Below are positions 20,116 through 28,182 of a stretch of 64,000 bases of DNA, one piece after another (positions within the stretch are counted from its first letter, which is position 1; the number at the start of each line of letters is the position of its first letter). The DNA comes from Meiothermus ruber DSM 1279 (GTDB taxonomy: Bacteria; Deinococcota; Deinococci; Deinococcales; Thermaceae). The notes under the pieces were generated by a model. The model was not told the origin of the DNA. It saw only the letters and a program-made list of their open reading frames with translations, and did not search any database. The translations under genes and the position numbers were made by a program. The stretch is from NCBI RefSeq assembly GCF_000024425.1, contig NC_013946.1, forward strand, positions 1,240,001 through 1,304,000, given 5' to 3'.

Positions 20116-21822
20116 ATGAGAAAGCGTTACACGGGGTTTGTATTGCCGCTGCTGCTGGCGGTGGCCTGGGCTGCTTGCATCCCCGCGCAACAGCCCCAGG
20201 GCGCGCCCCCACCCATCGAGCGGTACCGCTTTGTGTTTCTGGTAGATACCTCTGGCTCCATGATGGGCCTGGGGGACGGGAAGGCGGTTATTTTTCCCAA
20301 GGTGCAGGCCGAGCTGGTGCGTTTTCTGAGAACCCTGCCCGCCTCGGAGGTGGTGTTTGTGCCCTTCCACCAGGGGCCCCAGGGGGAGCGCCGCTTCCGC
20401 CTGCCCGATGAGCTGGGTCAGGCGGTGGCCTATGTACAGAACCTGAAGGCCAACGGACAGAATACCTGGATCTATCGCACCCTGATGAGCGTTTTGCGCT
20501 CCACCTCCTCCAGAGAAGGGGTGGCCACCATCTACTACATCTTTACCGACGGCATTGACAACGACCGCCAGGGGCCTTACCGCATGGCCGACGTGGTGCG
20601 AACCCTTCGGCTCCAGCAAGGGCCCTACGACTGGGTGTACTACATCGCCCTGGGGGTTTCCGTCCCCGAAGAGGTACGGCAGGGTTTGGGCAGCCTACCT
20701 CGTACCCGCATCCAGGAGGCGGGGGTGGGGGAGGTGCCCACCCTGGGGGCCTACACCTTCAAGCCGGCGGTGCTCCAGCTTGGTAACCTGCTGCAAACCC
20801 CCGAGGCCCGGGTGGAGGTGGCCCTCGAGGCCCAGGGACGGCCCCGGCCTCTGCGCCTGGTGGTGGACGATGCGAGCCTGCAGAAGCAGGGGGCCTTCCT
20901 GGAAGTGTCCCCCAACCGCCTGGAGGCGGGCAACCGCACCCTGACCTTCCGCCTGCGGGGCCAGGGCCTCCGGGAAGGGGAGTACACGGCCTGGCTCTGC
21001 CTCGAGGCCGCCGAGGGCACCCTGGTGCGCCCGGAGGCCATCCCGCTGCGCTTCGCCTACCACCCCCCTGCTGCCTACACCCTGACCCCCGAGAACCCCC
21101 CCGAGCGGCTGGAGCTGCGCCCTGGGGAGAGCGCCACCCTCCAGTACCGGCTGGAGGGCAACGCCTGGGCCCGGGAGCCCCTCTCCCTGAACATCGAGGT
21201 TCCCCAGGGTCTCGAGGCCACCCTGAACGGGCAGGAGGGCCCTGTGGGGCTGAAGCCGGGGGAAAGGCTCGAGGTGCGCCTCACCAACCAGGGCCTGACC
21301 CCCGGGCAGAGCGTGCAGCCCAGCTTCCAGGCCCAGGCCCCCTCCGGCAGCCAGCTCGGCCCCCTCCCCCCCATGCCCCCTGTGACCCAGCCCAAGACCC
21401 TGTGGGAGAGGCTTCTGGACTACTGGTGGCTTTTGCTCCCCCTTCTTTTGCTCCTCCTCTATCTCCGTTCTCGTTGGTTGGCTGCCCAAAGGCCCTGGGG
21501 CGAAGCCCAATACGTCGGTCCTCCTCCCGACTGTCCGCAAGAACGCTTGAGGCTGAAGAGGCGGGTGGACCTGGGGCGGTTGGACAGGAACCTCCAGGGC
21601 GTGCAGATCTATCCCCAGGGCGGTGAGGTGGGCCTGACCCTCCCTCCCCACCTGAGCGCAAAGAGCCTGCTGGGGGGACGGAGACCGTTGCCCTTGGAAA
21701 ACGGCGAAACGTTCTCGTACGGCACACCCGTTTACTTCTACGGGGACAATCCTAACCAAGAGATTGCAAGCCTTACCGTTTACCCCTTAAGAGGGGAGTC
21801 TTATGGAAACGAAAAAGCTTAA
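20116..21822 (+). CDS. Membrane vWA protein, first gene of tubulin operon
   Basis: A 568-residue exported protein. A signal sequence, GFVLPLLLAVAWAAC, ends in a lipobox-like cysteine, so it may be a lipoprotein. Residues about 35-200 form a von Willebrand A domain with MIDAS DTSGSM and YIFTDGIDN. Two beta-sandwich-like domains follow, then a membrane helix (YWWLLLPLLLLLLYLRSRW) and a cytoplasmic tail of about 110 residues. The frame is open further up, but ATG 20116 fits the signal peptide. It overlaps the tubulin-like gene by 20 bp, so coupling is tight. The topology could carry an outside signal to the cytoplasmic GTPase; that is an inference. Confidence 0.85.
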   Translation: MRKRYTGFVLPLLLAVAWAACIPAQQPQGAPPPIERYRFVFLVDTSGSMMGLGDGKAVIFPKVQAELVRFLRTLPASEVVFVPFHQGPQGERRFRLPDELGQAVAYVQNLKANGQNTWIYRTLMSVLRSTSSREGVATIYYIFTDGIDNDRQGPYRMADVVRTLRLQQGPYDWVYYIALGVSVPEEVRQGLGSLPRTRIQEAGVGEVPTLGAYTFKPAVLQLGNLLQTPEARVEVALEAQGRPRPLRLVVDDASLQKQGAFLEVSPNRLEAGNRTLTFRLRGQGLREGEYTAWLCLEAAEGTLVRPEAIPLRFAYHPPAAYTLTPENPPERLELRPGESATLQYRLEGNAWAREPLSLNIEVPQGLEATLNGQEGPVGLKPGERLEVRLTNQGLTPGQSVQPSFQAQAPSGSQLGPLPPMPPVTQPKTLWERLLDYWWLLLPLLLLLLYLRSRWLAAQRPWGEAQYVGPPPDCPQERLRLKRRVDLGRLDRNLQGVQIYPQGGEVGLTLPPHLSAKSLLGGRRPLPLENGETFSYGTPVYFYGDNPNQEIASLTVYPLRGESYGNEKA

Positions 21823-24523
21823 ACGAACGGTCCTTATCGGCCTGGGCGGCACGGGCAAGTGGGCCCTTCTCCACGCCAAGAAGAAGCTGCTCGAGGCGTT
21901 TGGCGAGGAGCCCCCTCTGGTCAAGTTTCTGCTCATCGACACCACTGCCGCCAACAACGATCACCTGCTCACCGCCGATGGCAAGAAGGCCCGCCTGCAG
22001 GCCAGCGAGATCCTCCACATCGAGGCCCGGGGGGCGAGTCTCCTGCCCAAGGTGCACGACGAGATCCGCGAGTGGTTCCCGCCCAAGGCCGACCTCAAGG
22101 CCAACATCCTGGCCGGGGCCGGGCAGATCCGGGCCCTGGGCCGCCTGGCCCTCTTCGCCAACGCCAGCCTGGTTTACGAGAACCTGCGCGACCTGCTGGC
22201 CCTGGCCCGCGACTACAAGGACGAGCGCCCCAGCGGGGAGCGCCGCTACATCTACGAGCCCTACACCCCCCACCTCACGGTGGCGGTGGTGGGCTCCCTG
22301 GCGGGGGGCACGGGCTCCGGTACCTTCCTGGACGTGGCCTTCCTCCTGCGCCAGCTCATGAAGGACGAGGACCAGCTCTTCGGCTACTTCCTCCTGCCCG
22401 ATATCTACACCAACCGCCCGGGCACCCAGAACGTGGAGGCCAACGCCTACGGGGCCCTGAAGGAGCTGGATCACTTCATGAACTTCAAGGAGAACCTGAG
22501 CTACACCTTGGGTGGGCGGCGCATTCAGGTGGAAAAAAAGCCCTTCGATATGGTTTTTCTGGTCAACCGGCAGAACCGCGCCGGGAAAACCTTCAACGAG
22601 GTGGACGACCTGACCGAGCTGCTGGGTCTCGGGCTTTTCCTCCAGGCGGGCCCCATGGGCAAGGAGCAGGCCGATGTGTTCGACAACATCGCCCACCAGC
22701 TCAACGAGCAGAAGGGGCGCTACTACGGCAAGACCGCCCACTACGCCAGCTTTGGGGCGGCGGAGCTGCGCTTTGAGCTCGAGAAGGTGCTGGGGGAGGC
22801 GCGAAAGCAGGCCACGGCCAGGGCCATCCAGGAGCTCCTGGCCGAGAACCCCCCCTGGGAGCCCGCCGGACTCCGACAGGCCATCGAGGAGGCCCTGGGG
22901 CAGAGCTCCCCGGAGCCGGAGGATCTTCCCAGGGTGCGGGGCGCCTCGAGCCCGGAGGACAACGCGCAGGTTATAGCAGAGCTCGAGGCGGCCCTCAACC
23001 TCCTCAAGAACCGCGCCAGGGAGACCGCCCGGAGGGCCTGGGAAGAAGTCCGCCTCGACCCCTGGCCCCACCTGGAAAAGGCCTTCCTCGACTACCCCCT
23101 AGGAAGCCTGGTTCGGGGGATGGAGCGACTGAGGGAGGAGCTGAACAAAAGCAAAGATGACCTCAGGGCCAGAGCGGAGGAAAGCGAGCAAAACCTTCAG
23201 GAAAGCCTGGATTCGCTAAAGAAGCGGTTTGGCGCGTCCCAACCCAAGGGATTCCGCCAGCTCTGGAACCCGTCCCCACCCGTGCCCCTTCTTACCAGCG
23301 CCCGCGTCAGCGATACGCTGAATCTGGCCTGGGATCTGGGCGTTGACCAGGCCCGCGCGGAGCTGGCCCAGGAACTCCTGCGGCAGTTGGAAGCAACCCT
23401 CGAGCGCATCAAAACGCTGCGCCTGCGCCTGAGCAACCACACGCAGGCCGCTCCTTCCGCCGCCTCCGCCCCCGCCCTGAACTGGGATCGCGCCCCCTTC
23501 ACCCTCACCCTGCCCCCGCCCTACCTGGCCCAGGAGGCCCAGGCCGTCCAGGAGGGGCGGGTGGAGCTTAGTTCCCTGAGGCAGAAAGGCCTCCGGGCCC
23601 TGCTGGAAAACACCGAGGAGGTTTTGCAGTCGCTGAGGCTGGAGGAGGTCGGCCTCTCGGACTGGCTGCGCGGGGCGCTGCAAAATGGGGACGAGACCCT
23701 GAAGGAGTCGATCAAGCGGGCTTTCCGCGAGCTGGATCACCTGGCAGCCCCCGCCTGGGACTACCAGGACGCCTGGGTTTCCAACCCCAACCTGGGCTAC
23801 CGGGAGATGGTTTCCATCCTGGGGGTGGGGGAGAAGGACGGCACCCACGATCCCCTCGAGGTCTCCGAGGATATCCTGAATATCCTGGCAGGCAACATCC
23901 ACGAGCGGAGCAAGCTCCAGAAGGTGTCCACCGGGGACGGGCGGCGGGTGCTGCTTTACCGCATCGAGGCCTCCATTCCAGCCTTCGCCCTGCGGGGCGT
24001 TGAGGCCTACCGGGAGAAGTACCAGGCCCTTTCCAAAGACCGTAGCTTCCACCTTCACCGCTCCTGGGAGGAGGGCCTCGAGGATCTCTTCCCCCTGCCC
24101 GACCCAGGGGAGGCCGCCCGGATATGGACCCGGGCCCGCCTGCTGGGCATCATCCGCGAGGACAAAGGGGAGTACAGCTACGAGGACACCCGCGAGGTGG
24201 GCGGACGACGCATCGCCCTGGGCAGCACGCCCGGGGAAGCCTTTGAGGCTTTTGCCCAAGACTTCTTCGCCTTTAAGGAGGTGGAGGGCCAGGTGGTGAA
24301 AAAGGATAGGGCCTTGCGGCGGGAGCGGGAGCGCCTGCAGGCGTACCTGAGCAAGGTGCAGGAAGCCCTGGAAAGCCGCGAGGGCCTGCTCCAGAGCCGC
24401 GACTCCTGGATGGAGAAAGACCTGGCGATGTTCGAGCGAGAAAAAGCGGCCCTGCAAGCGCTTCAGGAGGAACTCCAGAGCTACAACCCCGATAGCGGCA
24501 AAGACACCTTCCCCTCCCTCTAG
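21803..24523 (+). CDS. Tubulin-like (Tubulin_2) GTPase
   Basis: A 906-residue protein of the tubulin/FtsZ superfamily. The N-terminal strand and loop are TVLIGLGGTGKWALLHAKK, and the nucleotide signature AGGTGSGT lies at residues 167-174, matching the tubulin G-box. Residues about 1-330 form the GTPase domain. Beyond about 340 the protein is mostly charged helix with coiled-coil character, ending in a Lys/Glu-rich helix. This family is known from bacteria in operons with vWA proteins and has been proposed to act at membranes. GAGGGGAG precedes ATG 21803. The gene lies between the membrane vWA gene and an unknown coiled-coil gene. Polymer formation is untested. Confidence 0.85.
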   Translation: METKKLKRTVLIGLGGTGKWALLHAKKKLLEAFGEEPPLVKFLLIDTTAANNDHLLTADGKKARLQASEILHIEARGASLLPKVHDEIREWFPPKADLKANILAGAGQIRALGRLALFANASLVYENLRDLLALARDYKDERPSGERRYIYEPYTPHLTVAVVGSLAGGTGSGTFLDVAFLLRQLMKDEDQLFGYFLLPDIYTNRPGTQNVEANAYGALKELDHFMNFKENLSYTLGGRRIQVEKKPFDMVFLVNRQNRAGKTFNEVDDLTELLGLGLFLQAGPMGKEQADVFDNIAHQLNEQKGRYYGKTAHYASFGAAELRFELEKVLGEARKQATARAIQELLAENPPWEPAGLRQAIEEALGQSSPEPEDLPRVRGASSPEDNAQVIAELEAALNLLKNRARETARRAWEEVRLDPWPHLEKAFLDYPLGSLVRGMERLREELNKSKDDLRARAEESEQNLQESLDSLKKRFGASQPKGFRQLWNPSPPVPLLTSARVSDTLNLAWDLGVDQARAELAQELLRQLEATLERIKTLRLRLSNHTQAAPSAASAPALNWDRAPFTLTLPPPYLAQEAQAVQEGRVELSSLRQKGLRALLENTEEVLQSLRLEEVGLSDWLRGALQNGDETLKESIKRAFRELDHLAAPAWDYQDAWVSNPNLGYREMVSILGVGEKDGTHDPLEVSEDILNILAGNIHERSKLQKVSTGDGRRVLLYRIEASIPAFALRGVEAYREKYQALSKDRSFHLHRSWEEGLEDLFPLPDPGEAARIWTRARLLGIIREDKGEYSYEDTREVGGRRIALGSTPGEAFEAFAQDFFAFKEVEGQVVKKDRALRRERERLQAYLSKVQEALESREGLLQSRDSWMEKDLAMFEREKAALQALQEELQSYNPDSGKDTFPSL

Positions 24524-24525
24524 CC

Positions 24526-26574
24526 ATGGTGCACCCCACCCTACTGCTCGTCTTTCCTAGTGCCCGCGCCCTGGTGGAGCCCCTTTATGCAGTATGGGAG
24601 AAGAGGCTGGGCCCTAAGGCCCTGGCCCTGGAGAGAGCCCAGCCGCAAGCCTGGCGGAAAGAGTTCTGGCGGCTTCTGAACCAGGGCCGCCTTCTGACCC
24701 TGCATGCGCGGGGTTTCCCCCCAGACCCCGCCCCTACCCTGGTGGTGGTGGCCAGTCCCCTGGATGGGGAGCTCGAGGCCACCCTGGCAGAGCTGGAGAC
24801 ATTTTTCCTGGGTGCGGGAAGCCAGGGCCTCGAGGCTCGGTTGCACCTGGTGCTTCTCCTGCGCAACCAAGAGGAGTTCCGGGCCGCCGGTCGCTTTCCC
24901 CCAGACCCCAACCACCCCCTACCCAGCCGGGTCTGGCCCCTGGCCCTGTGGAACCGCCAGGGGGAGCATCTGGCCCGGGAGGAGTACCTCCAGGTATGGG
25001 TACAGTATTTTGTGGAGGCCCTGCTCCACACCAACGCCCCCCTCCAGCCCACCCGGGGCCGGGACTGGATGGGGCTGGGCATCGCCTGCATGAAGCGCTC
25101 ACAACCCCAGGCCCACGACCTGGTTCCGGGGCTCTGGGAGGCCATCAAGGGGGCCGGTGAGGGGTACTCGCCGACCCTCAGCCTCCCCCCGCCCCCAGGA
25201 AGGCCCTCCGAGGCCAGGTATCCCCCAAAGCCAGAGCGCCAGGACTGCTTACGCTACCCCGAGTGGCAGGGCTCGCTCTGGGAGAGGGCCCTGCAGGCGC
25301 TGTCTCAGGAAGAGGAGGCGGCTCTGGAGGAGGCCCTGCTATCCCTGGAGAACCCCATTCGCTTTTCTGGCGTAGACCAGGCCCTTTGCCAGGGCCCCAA
25401 GGCCCTGGAGGCCACGCTGACGGCCCTCCGCGGGGCCCAGGCCGAACTCCAAAGCAGGCGGCAGGCCGTGCTGGCGGAGCTGGATGAGGGCCTGGGGCTC
25501 CGGGGCCAGCGGGCCCGTTATCGTAGGCTGAAGGCCCGCAAAGACCAGGGACGACCCGTTGACACAGAGGAGTTCAACCGCCTCGAGGCCCTCTTCCAGG
25601 GGCTGGACGGGCTTTTGGAGGAAGGGCGCCTGGATGCGCTTTTGGAGAAGGACGGGGAGGCCCGGATCATTCAGAACAAACTGAATGACCTAAAAGCTGA
25701 GCTGGCGGAAGGGCAGGAGGCCTGGAACAAGCAGGAGGCTGTACCACCACCTCCGCCTCGAGGGCTCCGGGGTTTTTGGGAGCGGTTTCGCCCCCGCCCC
25801 ACCGCTTCAGAAACCCCCTCCAGCCGCAAGCGGCTGTGCGACGAGGCCTGGAGCATCCTGGGGGAAGCTCATGAGCTGCACAAGGCTTACGCTGACAGGC
25901 TGGGGAAGTACCGGCGCATCTACCTGGAGATCAGTTACCTGAACGTGCTGCTCCCTGCCCTGGCCGAGGAGGAGCGCCAGCTCCAGGAAACGCTCGAGCG
26001 CATCCAGTCTTTTAGCCCACGGCCTCCCTCGAGAACCCACAACCCCCTGGTGGTTCGGCTTACCGGGCCCCGCCCCCCCCGCTCGGCCTACCGCCAGGAG
26101 GCCGCGCGGCTTTTGCAGGATGGGATTCTGGAGCATCTGTGGTACGGAGACGACCGGGAAGCCCTGGAAGAGGAGCTGCTGGAGGGGGCCGAGCGCCTCC
26201 TGGCCCACACCCCTCCCCCCGAGCCCCTGAACCCCTCGCCCGAGGCCTGGGCCCTCCTGGTGAAGGCGGCCACCCCCCAGGTGCCGGTGCGCACCTGGCC
26301 GGAGCACCGCGTCTACGCCTATGTGCTGGGAAGTGCCCAGGGACAGCGCTGGGGGGAACCTTACGCGGAAGAACCTGGGCGGGAGGGGGAGGTGGTGCTC
26401 TTCCGGCTCCTTTATCCCTTGACGGCTGAGGATCTGTGGCGGGAAGGGGCGGAGCCTTTCCCTGAGGAGGGGGAGGAGGTCTCTGCGCCAGAAGCCTCTT
26501 CACAAGGGGACGCTCCTACAGATGCTCTCCGACCCAACTCGCTTCTCGACGAATTGCAGGGGCTTTTGAGATGA
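24526..26574 (+). CDS. Unknown protein of the tubulin operon
   Basis: A 682-residue protein that I do not recognise. The N-terminal 180 residues are an alpha/beta domain (LLLVFPSARALVEPLYAVW; TLVVVASPLDGE; LHLVLLLRNQEEF) and look like a small globular fold. Residues about 245-440 are long charged helices with coiled-coil character, including a Gln/Glu/Arg-rich stretch. A proline-rich linker precedes another helical region and a C-terminal tail. It starts 2 bp after the tubulin gene stop and is followed after 12 bp by the BrxL-like gene. It may be an adaptor between the GTPase and the ATPase; nothing in the sequence proves this. Confidence 0.75.
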   Translation: MVHPTLLLVFPSARALVEPLYAVWEKRLGPKALALERAQPQAWRKEFWRLLNQGRLLTLHARGFPPDPAPTLVVVASPLDGELEATLAELETFFLGAGSQGLEARLHLVLLLRNQEEFRAAGRFPPDPNHPLPSRVWPLALWNRQGEHLAREEYLQVWVQYFVEALLHTNAPLQPTRGRDWMGLGIACMKRSQPQAHDLVPGLWEAIKGAGEGYSPTLSLPPPPGRPSEARYPPKPERQDCLRYPEWQGSLWERALQALSQEEEAALEEALLSLENPIRFSGVDQALCQGPKALEATLTALRGAQAELQSRRQAVLAELDEGLGLRGQRARYRRLKARKDQGRPVDTEEFNRLEALFQGLDGLLEEGRLDALLEKDGEARIIQNKLNDLKAELAEGQEAWNKQEAVPPPPPRGLRGFWERFRPRPTASETPSSRKRLCDEAWSILGEAHELHKAYADRLGKYRRIYLEISYLNVLLPALAEEERQLQETLERIQSFSPRPPSRTHNPLVVRLTGPRPPRSAYRQEAARLLQDGILEHLWYGDDREALEEELLEGAERLLAHTPPPEPLNPSPEAWALLVKAATPQVPVRTWPEHRVYAYVLGSAQGQRWGEPYAEEPGREGEVVLFRLLYPLTAEDLWREGAEPFPEEGEEVSAPEASSQGDAPTDALRPNSLLDELQGLLR

Positions 26575-26586
26575 GGAAGGTGGGCA

Positions 26587-28182
26587 GTGGTGCTTTTGGA
26601 AAAAGCTGAACAAGCGTTCCCGGGCCATATCCTGGACAAAGGCCTGATTCAGGAAGAGATTTTCTACCGCATCCCCCGCTACGTGGTGGAGTACCTTCTG
26701 GCCCGCATGGGGGGCCACCACGAGGCCGTGGAAAAGGTGCGCAAGCTCCTGGAGGAGCGCTACCTGGGCCCCGGCCACGAGCAGTGGATCAAGGACCAGC
26801 TCCTGCGCGCGGGCCGGTTTGTCCTCATCGATCGCCTCGAGGTGCAGGTGGATCTGCAGACCGGCACCTACCGGGGCCGGATCCCCAGCCTGGGGGAGCA
26901 CCCCTTGGAGGTTCGCCCCCGCCTGGCGGAGGAGCACCCGGGGGTGTTGTACGGGATGTGGGGCACCCTGGAGCTCCTTTACGACCCGGCCACCCGCAGG
27001 GTGCGCCTGGGGCAGTTCATCCCCTTTGAGGCCCACCTCAAGGGCCTCGAGCCCTTCCAGCGGGGCCGGCAGGCCTTCACCGAGGAGGAGTGGACAGATT
27101 TCCTTCTGGGGAGCGTGGGCATCAACCCGGAGGCCCTGAGCGAGCGGCAAAAGCTCCTCTACCTGGCCCGGCTGGCCCCCCTGGTGGAGCCCAACCTGCA
27201 CTACCTCGAGCTGGGCCCCCGCCAGACCGGGAAGACCTACCTCCTGCGCAACACCTCGGCCGAGGCCTTTGTGGTCTCCGGGGGCAAGGTGAGCCCGGCG
27301 GTACTGTTCTACAACCAGCTCACCCGTCGCCCCGGCCTCATCCCCACCTACGAGGTGGTGATCTTTGACGAGATCGCCCACACCGCCTGGGAGGATCCCT
27401 CGGTGATTTCCATCCTGAAGGACTACATGGAATCCGGCCAGTTCAGCCGGGGTGGGAAAACCCTGGCTGCGCAGGCCTCGCTGGTCTTCCTGGGCAACGC
27501 CGACGACCCCACCCCGCCCGTGACCCGCGTTCTGCCCAATGGGCTGCGGGGGGATACGGCCTTCCTGGATCGCATCCACGGCCTGCTCCCCGGCCATGAG
27601 TTCCCCAAGGTCACCCCCGAGCTCCTCTACCAGGGCCCGGCCCTGGTGGTGGACTACCTGGCCGCGGCCCTGCGCGGCCTGCGCCCCCTGGCCTTCTCTG
27701 TGGAAGTGAGCCTGCCCTCGGGGTACACCCAGCGGGACATCCGCGCGGTGCGCAAGTGGCTTTCCGCTTTGCTCAAGCTCCTTTACCCTCACCGGGCCTG
27801 GCCAGAGGGGCGGGTGAAGGAGCTTATGGACTTCGCCCTCGAGCTGCGGGAACGGGTTTACGAGGAACTCCATCGCCTGAACCCGGGCGAGTTCCCCTCG
27901 CGCAAGCCCCAGGCCCCGCCACCCCGCCTCGAATGGGCGGGGCTCCACGCCCTGCTGCCTGCAGAGTACACCGGCCTTTTTCAAGCCCTGCAGGAGGCGG
28001 GCCTGCCCCCGCCGGAGGAAGGCCCTGAGGATCTCACGGAAGAGGGGCGGGTTATCGGGCAGAGCCTGGCCCGCTGGGGCCAGAAGCGCCTGGTGCCTCC
28101 AGGGCTGGGGGCACACGGCCTCGAGGTTCACCCGGATACCCCGGTGGTGGATATACGTACTTACCTGGAGGGAGGGCTATGA
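26587..28182 (+). CDS. BrxL-like AAA+ ATPase
   Basis: A 531-residue protein of the BrxL family. The Walker A loop GPRQTGKT lies at residues 210-217. The family pattern continues with FVVSGGKVSPAVLFYNQL, Walker B VVIFDEIAH, ISILKDYMESGQFSRG and ASLVFLGNADD. BrxL of BREX assembles as a DNA-bound ring resembling MCM-type ATPases. This protein is shorter than typical BrxL proteins and its Lon-like C-terminus looks reduced. No PglZ, BrxC or other BREX genes are in the window, so it is a BrxL outside BREX. The GTG start follows AGGAAGGTGG. The stop overlaps the RelE-UvrD start by 4 bp (ATGA). Confidence 0.85.
   Translation: MVLLEKAEQAFPGHILDKGLIQEEIFYRIPRYVVEYLLARMGGHHEAVEKVRKLLEERYLGPGHEQWIKDQLLRAGRFVLIDRLEVQVDLQTGTYRGRIPSLGEHPLEVRPRLAEEHPGVLYGMWGTLELLYDPATRRVRLGQFIPFEAHLKGLEPFQRGRQAFTEEEWTDFLLGSVGINPEALSERQKLLYLARLAPLVEPNLHYLELGPRQTGKTYLLRNTSAEAFVVSGGKVSPAVLFYNQLTRRPGLIPTYEVVIFDEIAHTAWEDPSVISILKDYMESGQFSRGGKTLAAQASLVFLGNADDPTPPVTRVLPNGLRGDTAFLDRIHGLLPGHEFPKVTPELLYQGPALVVDYLAAALRGLRPLAFSVEVSLPSGYTQRDIRAVRKWLSALLKLLYPHRAWPEGRVKELMDFALELRERVYEELHRLNPGEFPSRKPQAPPPRLEWAGLHALLPAEYTGLFQALQEAGLPPPEEGPEDLTEEGRVIGQSLARWGQKRLVPPGLGAHGLEVHPDTPVVDIRTYLEGGL

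Noticed and set aside
26587-28182. Complete BREX system
   Set aside because: Only BrxL-like and a PglX-like methyltransferase are present; PglZ, BrxA/B/C are absent.
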